DNA of 64,000 nt from positions 124,001 through 188,000 of the forward strand of contig JACGCK010000043.1 in the NCBI GenBank assembly GCA_014925825.1. Reading direction: 5' to 3'. The notes below the pieces were generated by a model. That model was not told the origin of the DNA, did no database searches, and saw only the letters and a program-made list of their open reading frames with translations. A program made the translations under genes and the position numbers. Source of the DNA: Pholiota molesta. Its lineage: Eukaryota > Basidiomycota > Agaricomycetes > Agaricales > Strophariaceae. Numbering within the stretch: position 1 is the first letter of the stretch; each line of letters starts with the position of its first letter. Of this stretch, positions 11,301-21,536 are shown piece by piece.

Positions 11301-14225
11301 ATGGCACGCCGCAAGTTTAAGTTTGTCGTCTCTATGCAGCGGTTCTCGAAGTTCAACAAGGAAGAGCATGAGAATGCCGAGTTCCTCCTGCGGGCCTATC
11401 CTGATTTGCAGATTGCGTATCTCGAGGAAGAGCCTCCCCGTAAGGAGGGCGGCGATCCCCGTATCTTTTCCTCTCTCATCGATGGCCACAGCGAGTTTGT
11501 TCCTGAGACTGGACGCCGCCGCCCCAAATTCCGCATTGAGCTCCCCGGTAACCCCATTCTCGGAGATGGAAAGTCAGATAACCAGAATCACGCCATTATC
11601 TTCTACCGTGGCGAGTACTTGCAGCTCATCGATGCGAACCAGGACAATTATCTCGAGGAGTGCCTTAAGATCCGGAATGTCCTTGCCGAGTTCGAGGAAT
11701 ACCAGGTCTCGGCGCAGAGCCCGTACGCGCAATGGAACCACAAGGACTTCAAGCGCGCTCCGATCGCCATCGTTGGTGCGAGAGAGTACATCTTCTCGGA
11801 GAACATTGGTATCCTCGGTGATCTCGCTGCTGGAAAGGAACAGACTTTCGGTACGCTCTCTGCGCGCTCGATGGCGTGGATCGGCGGTAAACTGCACTAC
11901 GGACATCCTGATTTCTTGAACGCGCTGTACATGACCACCCGCGGAGGTGTTTCCAAGGCGCAGAAGGGATTGCATCTGAACGAAGATATTTATGCTGGCA
12001 TGAATGCGTTCGGTCGCGGCGGGAAGATCAAGCACACGGAGTACTACCAGTGCGGAAAGGGCAGAGATTTGGGCTTCGGTACCATCTGAATTTCCAGACC
12101 AAGATCGGCACGGGTATGGGTGAACAGCTGCTCTCAAGAGAGTACTATTACCTAGGGACGCAGTTGCCTATCGATCGGTTCTTGACGTTCTACTATGGCC
12201 ATCCTGGATTCCAAATTAACAACATGCTGGTCATTCTATCGGTGCAACTGTTCATTTTGACCAGTGAGTTGTATTATTCGCTATGCGTTTGTGTTCATCT
12301 TCTGACCTGGTTTGCTCGTTTTAGTGGTCTTCATCGGTACTCTGAATTCAATTTGATGATTTGCAAGTACACCTCTACTGGCGCCTTCATTGGCGGTCAA
12401 GCGGGATGCTACAACCTTGACCCTGTCTTCGCGTGGATTCAGCGTTGTATCATCAGTATCTTCTTGGTGTTTATGATTGCTTCTTGCCGCTGTTCCTTCA
12501 AGGTATGTCGCAATGATATTGACCATTGTTCCTTTATGCAATATTCATTTTTCTCTTCTTCAGAGCTCGTTGAGCGAGGAACTTGGAAAGCTATATTCCG
12601 TCTCGCCAAACAGTTCGGGTCGCTCTCTCCAGTTTTCGAGGTGTTTGCCACGCAGATCTATACCCACTCTATCTTGAGCAATCTCACGTTTGGAGGCGCT
12701 CGTTACATCGCCACGGGTCGTGGATTTGCCACCACCAGGATCAACTTCAGCACACTCTTTTCACGCTTCGCGGGCCCTAGTATCTATCTGGGAATGCGCA
12801 CGTTGATCATGCTGCTCTACGTCACCTTGACCTTGTGGACGCCTTATCTCATTTATTTCTGGATCACTGTCATGTCTCTCTGCATTGCACCCTTCTGGTT
12901 TAACCCTCATCAGTTTGTGTTCTCTGACTTCATCATTGACTACCGGTAAGTGCTTGATCAGGTCCCCATTTTCTTGCTTTTCCTCACCTTGATTTGCTAT
13001 TCTCTTAGTGAATTCCTTCGATGGATGATGAGGGGCAACTCGCGATCGCACAACAACTCATGGATTGGATATTGCCGCCTTTCGCGTACCATGATCACAG
13101 GGTACAAGAAGAAGAAACTAGGTCATCCATCGGAGAAGTTGTCTGGTGACGTCCCGCGTGCCAGCTGGCGCGCAGTCATCTTCTCAGAAGTTATCTTCCC
13201 CATATTCATGGCCGCGCTCTTCGTGATTGCCTACATGTTCGTCAAGTCCTTTGCGGCTGCCGATGGCAAGTTCCCGCCAAGCCCTTTGATTCGCATTGCT
13301 GTCATTTCCATCGGTCCCATCGTATGGAATGCCGCCGTTCTGTTGGTATTGTTCTTGGTCTCGTTGTTCCTAGGTCCCATGCTTGATCCCATGTTCCCCA
13401 AATTCGGCTCAGTTATTGCCTTCCTCGCGCATGCATTCGGTCTCGTCGGTATGATTGGCTTCTTCGAGTTCCTGGTAAGTTGAAGCCAGCATGCCTCATA
13501 TGACCCAATCAGCCTAATTCTTCTTTTCTGCAGTGGTTTTTGGAACGTTGGGATGCCTCCCACGCCGTCCTAGGCCTTATCTGTGTTATTGCTATTCAAC
13601 GCGCCGTTCACAAGATCCTCATTTCCGTCTTCCTATCTCGTGAATTCAAGCATGACGAGACGAACCGTGCTTGGTGGACGGGTAGATGGTATGGCAGGGG
13701 CCTTGGAACTCATGTGATGTCGCAGCCAGCTCGAGAATATATTGTGAAGATCATAGAGCTGTCGTTATGGAGTTCGGATCTACTCCTCGGGCACATGCTC
13801 TTGTTCGTGCTGATGCCTCCTATCCTCATACCCTATTTCGATCGTCTGCACGCAACTCTGCTTTGTGAGTCATTTTTTTTTTCCGGGCTGGTTTTATGCG
13901 GTTTCTGATTTATCTTTTCCAGTCTGGCTGCGTCCATCAAAACAAATCCGCGCCCTCTGTACTCAATAAAGCAGAAGAGGAAGCGGCGTTGGATTGTAAG
14001 CCTCTTGCTCCGGATTATTCCAGGCCATGCGTTGATTTTCTTTATCGGCAGATCGTCAAATATGGAATCGCATATATCCTCGTGCTTGCCTTCTTCGTCG
14101 TTCTGATTGCTTTACGTAAGCACTTCCTATCCTCTGTGGTGGCAAACGACTCACTCCCTTCCTCTTTAGCCGCGGTATTCCGTACTAGCATAAAATTCAA
14201 CTGCTCCCTTTGTGATTCTCTGTAA
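8338..14225 (+). CDS. FKS1: 1,3-beta-glucan synthase catalytic subunit (GT48)
   Basis: Makes the beta-1,3-glucan of the cell wall from UDP-glucose at the plasma membrane, under Rho1 control in the families studied. The start at 8338 ([16 protein letters not shown]) is followed by a disordered N terminus. The Fks1 domain begins in the exon at about 8750-8870 ([19 protein letters not shown]) and runs through an uninterrupted exon from about 8912 to 10519 that carries the first group of membrane segments. The catalytic core lies at about 10840-12300, with [19 protein letters not shown]-type [33 protein letters not shown] and [21 protein letters not shown] second group of membrane segments follows to CSLCDSL and the stop at 14223-14225. 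About eight introns. One-base losses break the frame near 8715, 10635, 10726, 10757, 10969, 12086 and 13953, each in a run, while the long exons are intact. Length and motif order match the family, so I take the gene as functional. Confidence 0.96.
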
Positions 14226-14786
14226 CGGACTCTCATCGTCATTCACGAACTTCATAGATACTTATGCACCCTTACTATTTTGCTTTTATAATCCCCATTC
14301 TGGTGCACAAATCTTCTCATGGACTTTTTTTTGAGTAGCTTTGTATCGGCTGCCATGGAGCATCTTCTACCGCAAGGACATTTAGTGTACGCCTACCATA
14401 CGAGACAATATGAACACATTCTTGTCATCTCACCCCCTTCGGGCTTTCATATTTTCTTATCAATGACGTCCAACATACGAGGTCCGTTCGTCTTACTACC
14501 GAACTAATCTTTATTACCAGGATCCGCTGGATAGGAAGAACATTCGCTCTTCACGTCGTCTCAGCCTCGCCGACCTGCTCGCATAATCCATGATATGCAA
14601 GAGCTCACGCTGTTTTAGTCGTGGCCACAAGCCCAGAGCAAGCTTCCAATTTGTGGAGTGAAGTACATGTGGTCAGTGCATGTTGTTCTCGTTGTCTTTA
14701 AGCACGATGCTAACATCGATGTGCACTCTACCCTACTCTTCCGCCTCATCTCAACACCAGTACAAATATCGCTATCGGCCGACAAC
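14226..14786. other. Spacer between glucan synthase and thaumatin-like genes
   Basis: Holds the glucan synthase 3' end and the promoter of the first thaumatin-like gene. No clear TATA box is visible close to the proposed ATG at 14787, unlike the two downstream paralogues. The true start of that gene could therefore lie slightly elsewhere. Confidence 0.4.
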
Positions 14787-16142
14787 ATGAAATGCCACCT
14801 CAAGGCCAATAAGATCTCCGTCATTGTATCAAGCGCCTCTGTTCGAACATTTACTGTCGGTCATCTGATGCTGATCCCTTGTGGCACCTACTGTCATTTT
14901 GGTTTACCTGACTTTATCGCAGGTCTTCAATGCGTGCCCTTTTACAATTTGGTACGATAGCCAATTGTGGTCTCATATTCTCTTTGAAACTTATTGGAAT
15001 CTTTAGGCCAGCTGTACTTCTCCCGAATTGATCACACTAAAGATCTGAACCTCACAAATAATCCCTTAGATATATACAGATCTCAATGTCGCCCCGAATG
15101 TTCCAAATTTTCCAACTGGGTTAATTGTTCTTGATCTATCTAAACTGAAGGCGCCCTGATCATGCTCCAATCGGCGTAGATGGGAGGCTGTCTCTTTGAG
15201 CAATGTTTCGTTTTCTGTTCCCAATAACTGGAAGGCTGGACGTATTTGGGTTCGCTCTTCTCGCATGATTACTTTGAATCGAAGTCTAGAGTTCTGACGT
15301 GTGTTTCATCAATAGGGTCGCCGCAATTGCGATTTCAGCTCTAATCCTGGCCCAAACTCTTGTCTTGATGGAGGTTGCAATGGCGGGCTGCTTTGCGATC
15401 CTCGGACTGGTACTGTATGGAACTGGCTCTACGTAGTCTGACCTTGTCTGCTGACGTCATTTCAGGGCGTTCCTCCTGCAACCGTGGCAGAATGGACTTT
15501 GCAAGCAGACGGCAATCGTGACTTCTACGATGGTAAAGTAATGTTATATGTCCCTATGGTCATTATGTAATTATGTCCTTCTAGTTTCCCTTGTCGATGG
15601 ATATAATCTACCCATGCGGATTGACAACAACAAGGAATGCCCCATCGCAGAGTGCCCCGTGGATTTAGGACTAAACTGTTTGTTTCTGGTATCTACCACG
15701 ATATGATAATGTCATACTGATTTAATTTCGGACATAGGTCCTGCTCAACTGAGAGGCCCGTTCGATTCTTTTCGCTCCCCTGTCGGGTGCAAAAGTGCTT
15801 GTGATGCTAAATTAGATGGAAACCAAGGTTGAACATATAATATATCTTTACAACAACACAATATTGATGAATTTATTCGAATAGCCAATTCGCCCAATTG
15901 TTGCTCTGGATCCTACAATACTCCAGCAACCTGTCCGAATAATGGTATGTGCAAGAATTATTAGTCGCGTTATGAACGTATCGTACTAAATTTTCTCTGC
16001 AATAAGGGGTCGCCTTCTACAGTTATTTCAAAGATAATTGCCCAGACGCGTATGCATATGCATTCGACGAATCTAGTGGTACAGCGCTGTGGACCTGTGA
16101 CTCTAGCCTCAACGCAGATTACACCTCACTTTTTGTCCTTAA
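14787..16142 (+). CDS. Thaumatin-like protein, copy 1
   Basis: A secreted, disulfide-rich protein of the thaumatin/PR-5 family (GH152). Fungal members are extracellular, and some cleave or bind beta-1,3-glucan. After a weak signal sequence ending in VRTFTV come exons for NACPFTIW, the microexon 15007-15013, TDLNVAPNVPNFPTG, WKAGRIW, RRNCDFSSNPGPNSCLDGGC, GVPPATVAEWTL, VSLVDGYNLPMRIDNN, ECPIAECPVDLG, GPFDSFRSPVGCKSACDA, NCCSGSYNTPATC and YAYAFDESSGTALWTC. All 16 family cysteines are present, with the cleft acids in AEWTL, VDGYN and FDES. Introns sit at the same places as in copies 2 and 3. One base is missing at about 16129 in a run of C, just before the terminal TFCP; the expected stop is 16140-16142. 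First of three tandem paralogues. The signal peptide reads poorly, so the start may be wrong or carry another base error. Confidence 0.88.
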
Positions 16143-16680
16143 AAACGATTTGTAGGAAGGACTCGGCTTGTTGGACCTAAACTGTTATCACGACCATGCG
16201 TTCTGTCTGTATCAAAGACTAGCCTGACCACCGTTCTTGGATAGAATTTATTACCACGAGATAGTCATAAGATGCTGGTGTTGTCAAGGCAGTCCATCGG
16301 TCATCTGAAGATTGTTCTTGGAGATATCATGTGTATTGTATCCTGCTGATTTTCTTTTTCAAATTCGAACCAAGGAAAAAGGCTGTTGGGATATGGTTAG
16401 CTTGCCATTCTTAACCATCTCAACAATCCTGATCATGGTTCTCTGAACAGTTTTTCAAGAGGTACAAAAATGCAGCATGGTACGCAAATTATTATTGGAT
16501 TTCAAACCTTGTGACATCTCCCGACGTTTTCCCAAACCTCAGATTTGAGAATATAGCGCTATTTTTACCACAGCCGCGTTATTCTTAGAATTACCTGGCA
16601 TATGGACCATGGTTATCATTGCCCGCCTGATGTAAACTGAGTCGACAACGAGAGTCCTCAATATCCACCCGCATTCTGCA

Positions 16681-16688
16681 GTATAAAA
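16681..16688 (+). promoter_or_regulatory. TATA box of thaumatin-like copy 2
   Basis: GTATAAAAGG starts at 16681, about 50 bases before the ATG at 16736. This is a compact, strong core promoter. Confidence 0.65.
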
Positions 16689-16735
16689 GGGCTATTTCAT
16701 TCTTCGATTTTGGGCCGATCCAGTCTAACGCTACC

Positions 16736-18070
16736 ATGAAGAACTTTTCCTTGCTACCTCTGCTGTTTTCATCTCTGGCGTTGCAGGCCGAACATTTACG
16801 GTATGGATTCTCCTATACCCCCATATCTTCGATACTAACCAGCCATACTCAATGTCAGGTGTACAATGCTTGCCCCTTCACTATTTGGTAAGCCGATTTG
16901 GCCCTTAACTTTGTGCTATCATACTTAACATTGCTCTGACAACAGGCCCGCAGTATGAATGTTCATTTCTACGCCTATGATGTCTTCTCTTATCATAACT
17001 TCAGATTTTTACCGATTTGAACGTTGCGCCTAACGTTCCCAACTACCCAACAGGGTATGCTCTTCAATTCAATTTATCTCGAAATGCGTATTGATTCCAA
17101 GTTAGCTGGGCGGCTGACGCATACACCGCAGTCAGCTTCACAGTCCCTGATAACTGGAAAGCTGGTCGTATCTGGGTGGGTCCTTCTTTCAAATCAGATT
17201 TCGAGGTCATGCCGATTGTTACTTCCAGGCTCGTCGCGATTGTGACTTCAGTACCAATCCTGGACCAAATTCCTGCGTGGATGGAGGTTGCAATGGAGGC
17301 CTTTTGTGTGATCCCCATACGGGCACGGTGAGATATCTTCAATAGATCACTACATCTTCTCTCTCTAATGACATTTAGGGTGTTCCTCCTGCCACTGTTG
17401 CTGAATGGACGCTCCAAGGTGATGGAAACAATGACTTCTATGACGGTAAGTCATACACTATTTGCGTACAAGAGTACACGTATATTCACTTCCTTTATTT
17501 AGTTTCCCTTGTTGATGGCTACAACCTACCGATGAGAATCGACAACAACGTAGGATGCCCCGTGGCTTCTTGCCCAGTCGACCTGGGCCCCAACTGTACG
17601 TGCCCAGTCGTTCGTCTCTATTTGCCTGGTTCTAACTCCATTCATAGGCCCTGCAGCGTTAAAAGGTCCATTTGATTCCACCGGATTCCCTGTCGGCTGC
17701 AAGAGTGCCTGTGAGGCCAATCTCGACGGTAACCAAGGTCAGTGCTTATGGTTGACTATGTACATAAAATTCTAATACTTACATGTTCAACGCGTCTAGC
17801 CGACTCTCCCAATTGCTGCTCTGGGTCGCACAATACAGCTGCTACTTGCCCAAGCTCCGGTGAGGTCACCTTCCTGGCATATGTATGCGAATGAACTGCT
17901 GACATCCGCATCGATTGGTACCACCAGGTGTTGCGTACTACAGTTATTTCAAGGGTAACTGCCCCAACGCCTATGCTTACGCATATGACGAATCCAGCGG
18001 AACCGCTCTCTGGACTTGTAGTTCCGCCCTCAACGCCGACTACACTCTCACTTTCTGCCCCGCGTCTTAA
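16736..18070 (+). CDS. Thaumatin-like protein, copy 2
   Basis: Secreted thaumatin-like protein (GH152), paralogue of its two neighbours. ATG 16736 begins a signal peptide (MKNF...VFISGVAGRTFT). One base is missing near 16750 in a run of T, so the raw frame leaves the signal peptide; the rest is intact. Mature exons give NACPFTIW, microexon 16946-16952, IFTDLNVAPNVPNYPTG, AYTAVSFTVPDNWKAGRIW, ARRDCDFSTNPGPNSCVDGG, VAEWTLQGDGNNDFYD, VSLVDGYNLPMRIDNNVGC, KGPFDSTGFPVGCKSACEA, NCCSGSHNTAATCPSSG and YAYAYDESSGTALWTC, ending TFCPAS at 18070. Sixteen cysteines, predicted to form eight disulfides. Compared with copy 3 it lacks the intron inside YYSYFK and the one inside PVRITNN. A TATA box and short leader precede it. 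Confidence 0.93.
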
Positions 18071-19465
18071 TCCTCACAACACCATTCTGATCGGGAGGTT
18101 GCATATAGCTTTTGGTATACTTTGTGTAGTAGTATGCCACGTCTCTATCCTATTTTTGTCCTCCAAAAGATGTATGTATGTATATAACATGTCCTCAATC
18201 GTATCTCAATGTGATCATCGCACTACTTTCAGTCATTTCGAGCCTCGGATTATTTGGTACATCCTGGTACATCATTGCATGTGATATGTACTCCTCTATA
18301 TCAAGTCCGATAATTGCGTAACAAGAAACCCTCATGGCCAAGCAAGATGACCAGGTACAATTCAGTAATCGGAGCAACGACCGCAGACCTTAAGACTCGA
18401 TAACATGTGATGCAAGCTAAACAAGAGTGGGTTCAGCTTGAGAAGGTTTGTTAATTGTTGGTCATGTCCATCGTTGATTCTGCGCTGCCAAGAGTTCGCT
18501 GTTAGGATTCCAATTCGATTACGGACTCTGCCAAGGCTCTGCTGTGGTCATTTTGGCATTGATCTCTCTTATCTTCGCTTACATGTTCCAGTCGCAAACT
18601 CGGACCCTCGCTTTGCCCTCGCCGCCAAAGAAATTACTTGTCAATTTACAGTGCTTTCATAACCGTTTGCAGTTCTAATTTTTGATTGCGTGTTTGTATT
18701 ATGTATCATTGACGCTGCCACTACCTGCCGTGTACGCTGCCGTGAGCGCCGCTGGGTTGCCGCTGGGAGACATCCAGCAGAATAAATTGCGGCTCACATA
18801 TGAGCTGTCAACGAACAATACATATATACAAATAAACACGAATTCCACAAATCCGAACTGCAGACGGTTATGAAAGACACTGTAAGCTCACTGTGGATTA
18901 GTATATCCAAAGCTAAAAGTGTAATGCTGTCTAATTCGTCCCGACTAGTAATTCTTATTGAAAATGACTAACAAATTCGGCGCATAGGAATGCTTGTGTC
19001 GTGGACGAAGTTGGCAGATCTACATATTGCCCATAATTTCTGGTAGAAATCACATTGGAAGACTGCCTGTTCTAAGCCTTGCTGACCAGATGTGCACGCG
19101 AGGTGGGTTTACAAAAATTGAATAGCCAGTCAGATGGGACATGCAAAAATGGGTCTTCTCAAAAATTCTCAATTCTCCTTTCATACAGGTTCTGCCGATT
19201 GCTACTAACAAGCCTTTTCCGAGCACGAGTCTCAAGGTCTTTTGCCTTGGTGGCTTCTATCACGGGGCTGCCTCTTGCATATCGTTGCAGTCAGCCTCAC
19301 TCGTCTTTTTGACGTTTGATGCGGAGTGCATGTGCTACCCAGTCATTCCCCTTTCCTCGTAAGAAAATGAAGACATTGGCTTTTGTATAAAGAGGGCTCG
19401 ACAAGCGGAAATGTTTCTGCAGATACAGTGCAAGTATCAGCTTTTCCACCTGATCGAAAGTCAAC
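18071..19465. other. Spacer between thaumatin-like copies 2 and 3
   Basis: No supported gene in about 1.4 kb. The last 80 bases hold the copy 3 core promoter. The remaining short frames have no coherent splice structure or family signal. Confidence 0.45.
19386..19390 (+). promoter_or_regulatory. TATA box of thaumatin-like copy 3
   Basis: TATAAAGAGGG starts at 19386, about 80 bases before the ATG at 19466. Confidence 0.6.
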
Positions 19466-20873
19466 ATGAGAACCTTCTTCGCAACTACCTTGACTCTCGC
19501 AGCCGGGGCGACTGCACGTACTTTCACGGTGAGTAATATATCTTCAAATGTTCTTAACACAAGTACAGTTTTCAATGTCAATTAACGTCCAATTCGCTTG
19601 TCATAGGTCTATAACGCGTGTCCCTTCACGATCTGGTGAGCTTGATACCATTAAACTGAGCATCCACTTGCATCCTTAGCATCTTCTCTTTTAGGCCTGC
19701 AGTAGGCAAAATCATTTTTTTATGAAGGTCAAATTTTTACCACGTTCTTGGTAGCTTTTCACCGACTTGAATGTCGGAACAAGTGTTCCGGCTTTCACTA
19801 CTGGGTTCGCCTTGTTCCATGCAGTACCCAATTATTTATCCATTTCTTTAATCCTCTCTCTAGATGGGAAGCACCAGCGTGGAGCAAAGTTTCCTTCACT
19901 GTCCCCGACGACTGGAAGGCTGGAAGAATTTGGGTATGTATGAAATAGTTATGGTGCTTCAATTTAACAATTATTTCTATATCCTCCAGGGACGTCGCAA
20001 CTGCAATTTTGCCACGAATCCTGGACCGAATTCTTGTCTTGATGGTGGATGCAATGGCGGCCTTGCATGTGACACTCGTACGGGAACGGTAAGCTTTGTC
20101 ATTCCTTCGTATTTCAGTTCATTAATTAATAATCCTAGGGTGTTCCTCCTGCTACCGTCGCAGAATGGACCTTGGGAGGTTCTGTGAGTGGGGCTTCGGA
20201 CTGGTATGATGGTCAGTCGACTTCGTAGATCCTAAAATAACAAGCATTTCAACTGAACATCTCTGGCAGTCTCCTTGGTAGATGGCTACAACCTTCCTGT
20301 GCGGTTCGTTGCATCTCAAATATCTTCGTGGTTTGTGTATTGATCTTCATTTTAGCATCACCAACAATGTAGGATGTCCAGTAGCCGATTGCCCTGTGGA
20401 CCTTGGCCCCAACTGTGTGTATTTATAAATATCTCTTTAAAGCAGAAGTTCACCGAATTTCCCTTCAATAGGCCCCGCTGCATTGAAGGGTCCCTATGAC
20501 TCTACTGGATTCCCAGTCGGGTGCAAGTCTGCCTGCTATGCAAACCTGGATGGAAATCAAGGTTCGTACTTATTTCATTTATTTATTGGTTACCAGCGCT
20601 AATCCACGATACTTCCTATGCATAGGTAACTCCGGTAATTGCTGCTCCGGAAGCCACAATACTCCTGCGACCTGCCCGGCATCTGGTGTTGCTTACTACA
20701 GTTACTTCAGTAAGTCTATTCTCATATAAAACAAAGACATGTCGCTGACTTCTTATGCAGAAAGCAATTGCCCTAATTCCTATGTCTATGCTTATGACGA
20801 ATCTAGTGGAACAGCTTTGTGGACCTGCCCGGCGTCCCTCAAGGCTGATTATACTCTTACCTTCTGCCCTTAG
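19466..20873 (+). CDS. Thaumatin-like protein, copy 3
   Basis: Secreted thaumatin-like protein (GH152) with no frame breaks, so it gives the cleanest model of the three. Signal peptide MRTFFATTLTLAAGATA is followed by RTFTV. Exons are about 19466-19528, 19607-19635, microexon 19695-19701, 19755-19804, 19864-19933, 19990-20088, 20139-20211, 20280-20303, 20356-20414, 20472-20561, 20636-20709 and 20761-20873. The protein carries NACPFTIW, PA from the microexon, LFTDLNVGTSVPAF, GRRNCNFATNPGPNSC, GVPPATVAEWTLGG, LVDGYNLPVRITNNVGC, KGPYDSTGFPVGCKSAC, NCCSGSHNTPATC, YVYAYDESSGTALWTC and a final TFCP. Sixteen cysteines are countable. It has two introns that copy 2 lacks, showing intron gain or loss within the cluster. 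About 240 residues, the usual size. Confidence 0.95.
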
Positions 20874-21536
20874 GTATAGTTATTCATATCGCCAATCCCG
20901 ATCCTTTTACGAGTTTAGCACGATCTACCTGCTGTGTCCGTTTGTAAAGTTGCTCCTACTAAATACCATGCATCCCAAATTTGTCCATTTCGAACAGAGT
21001 TGAATTTGATTTTACACAAATGCGTCGTTATTTACCAGTTACAGTAATAATGGTCCAGGAGTGACGTAGTTTATGTGGCGTGGCGGGTGCAAAATTCAAA
21101 TGCCGCCCTGGCCCCTACATGGCCAAATATGGGATTTCCCGCGTATTGGCACCGAATGCCTTGACATTTCGCTGGTGACCGTCCCCTCTAAGTCGGCCTG
21201 CGGCGCATCACCTATTTCTAAAGAAGGCAAGTCAATTGCAGATGGGGAGGACATTGATAGGAATCAAAACGCGTTGTGAGCGTCTTGAACGACGAGGAAG
21301 GAGGTGAAGGGTGGTGGACAGGCGACGCGACTCCGAGTTTGAATTTAGGGCCGGACTTTGGGAACGGCTATCTGGGCAGCGCGTGGAAACGACGGTAACT
21401 CTTTTCCACGCGTCTATGGGACACGTCGTGCCTTGGTCGTGCCATAAGTCGGCTTTCAAAAGGGTTCAATCTTGACTTAAAGCACCAAGTCTTCGGTGAA
21501 GGTTGGAATATTTTCTCCAAGACAGCAGTTTCAGCA
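20874..21536. other. Spacer between the thaumatin cluster and an F-box gene
   Basis: No supported gene. The region 21060-21420 is richer in G and C than its surroundings and has open frames on both strands, but no family signal or splice structure. Confidence 0.4.

Noticed and set aside
10872..11489. A 205-codon antisense frame across the glucan synthase catalytic exon
   Set aside because: It is the reverse shadow of a strongly conserved GC-rich coding exon and has no independent support.
10600..12100. Programmed ribosomal frameshifting as explanation for the glucan synthase frame breaks
   Set aside because: Breaks are many, scattered, lack slippery sites with downstream structure, and occur equally in unrelated nearby genes. 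Missing bases are simpler.
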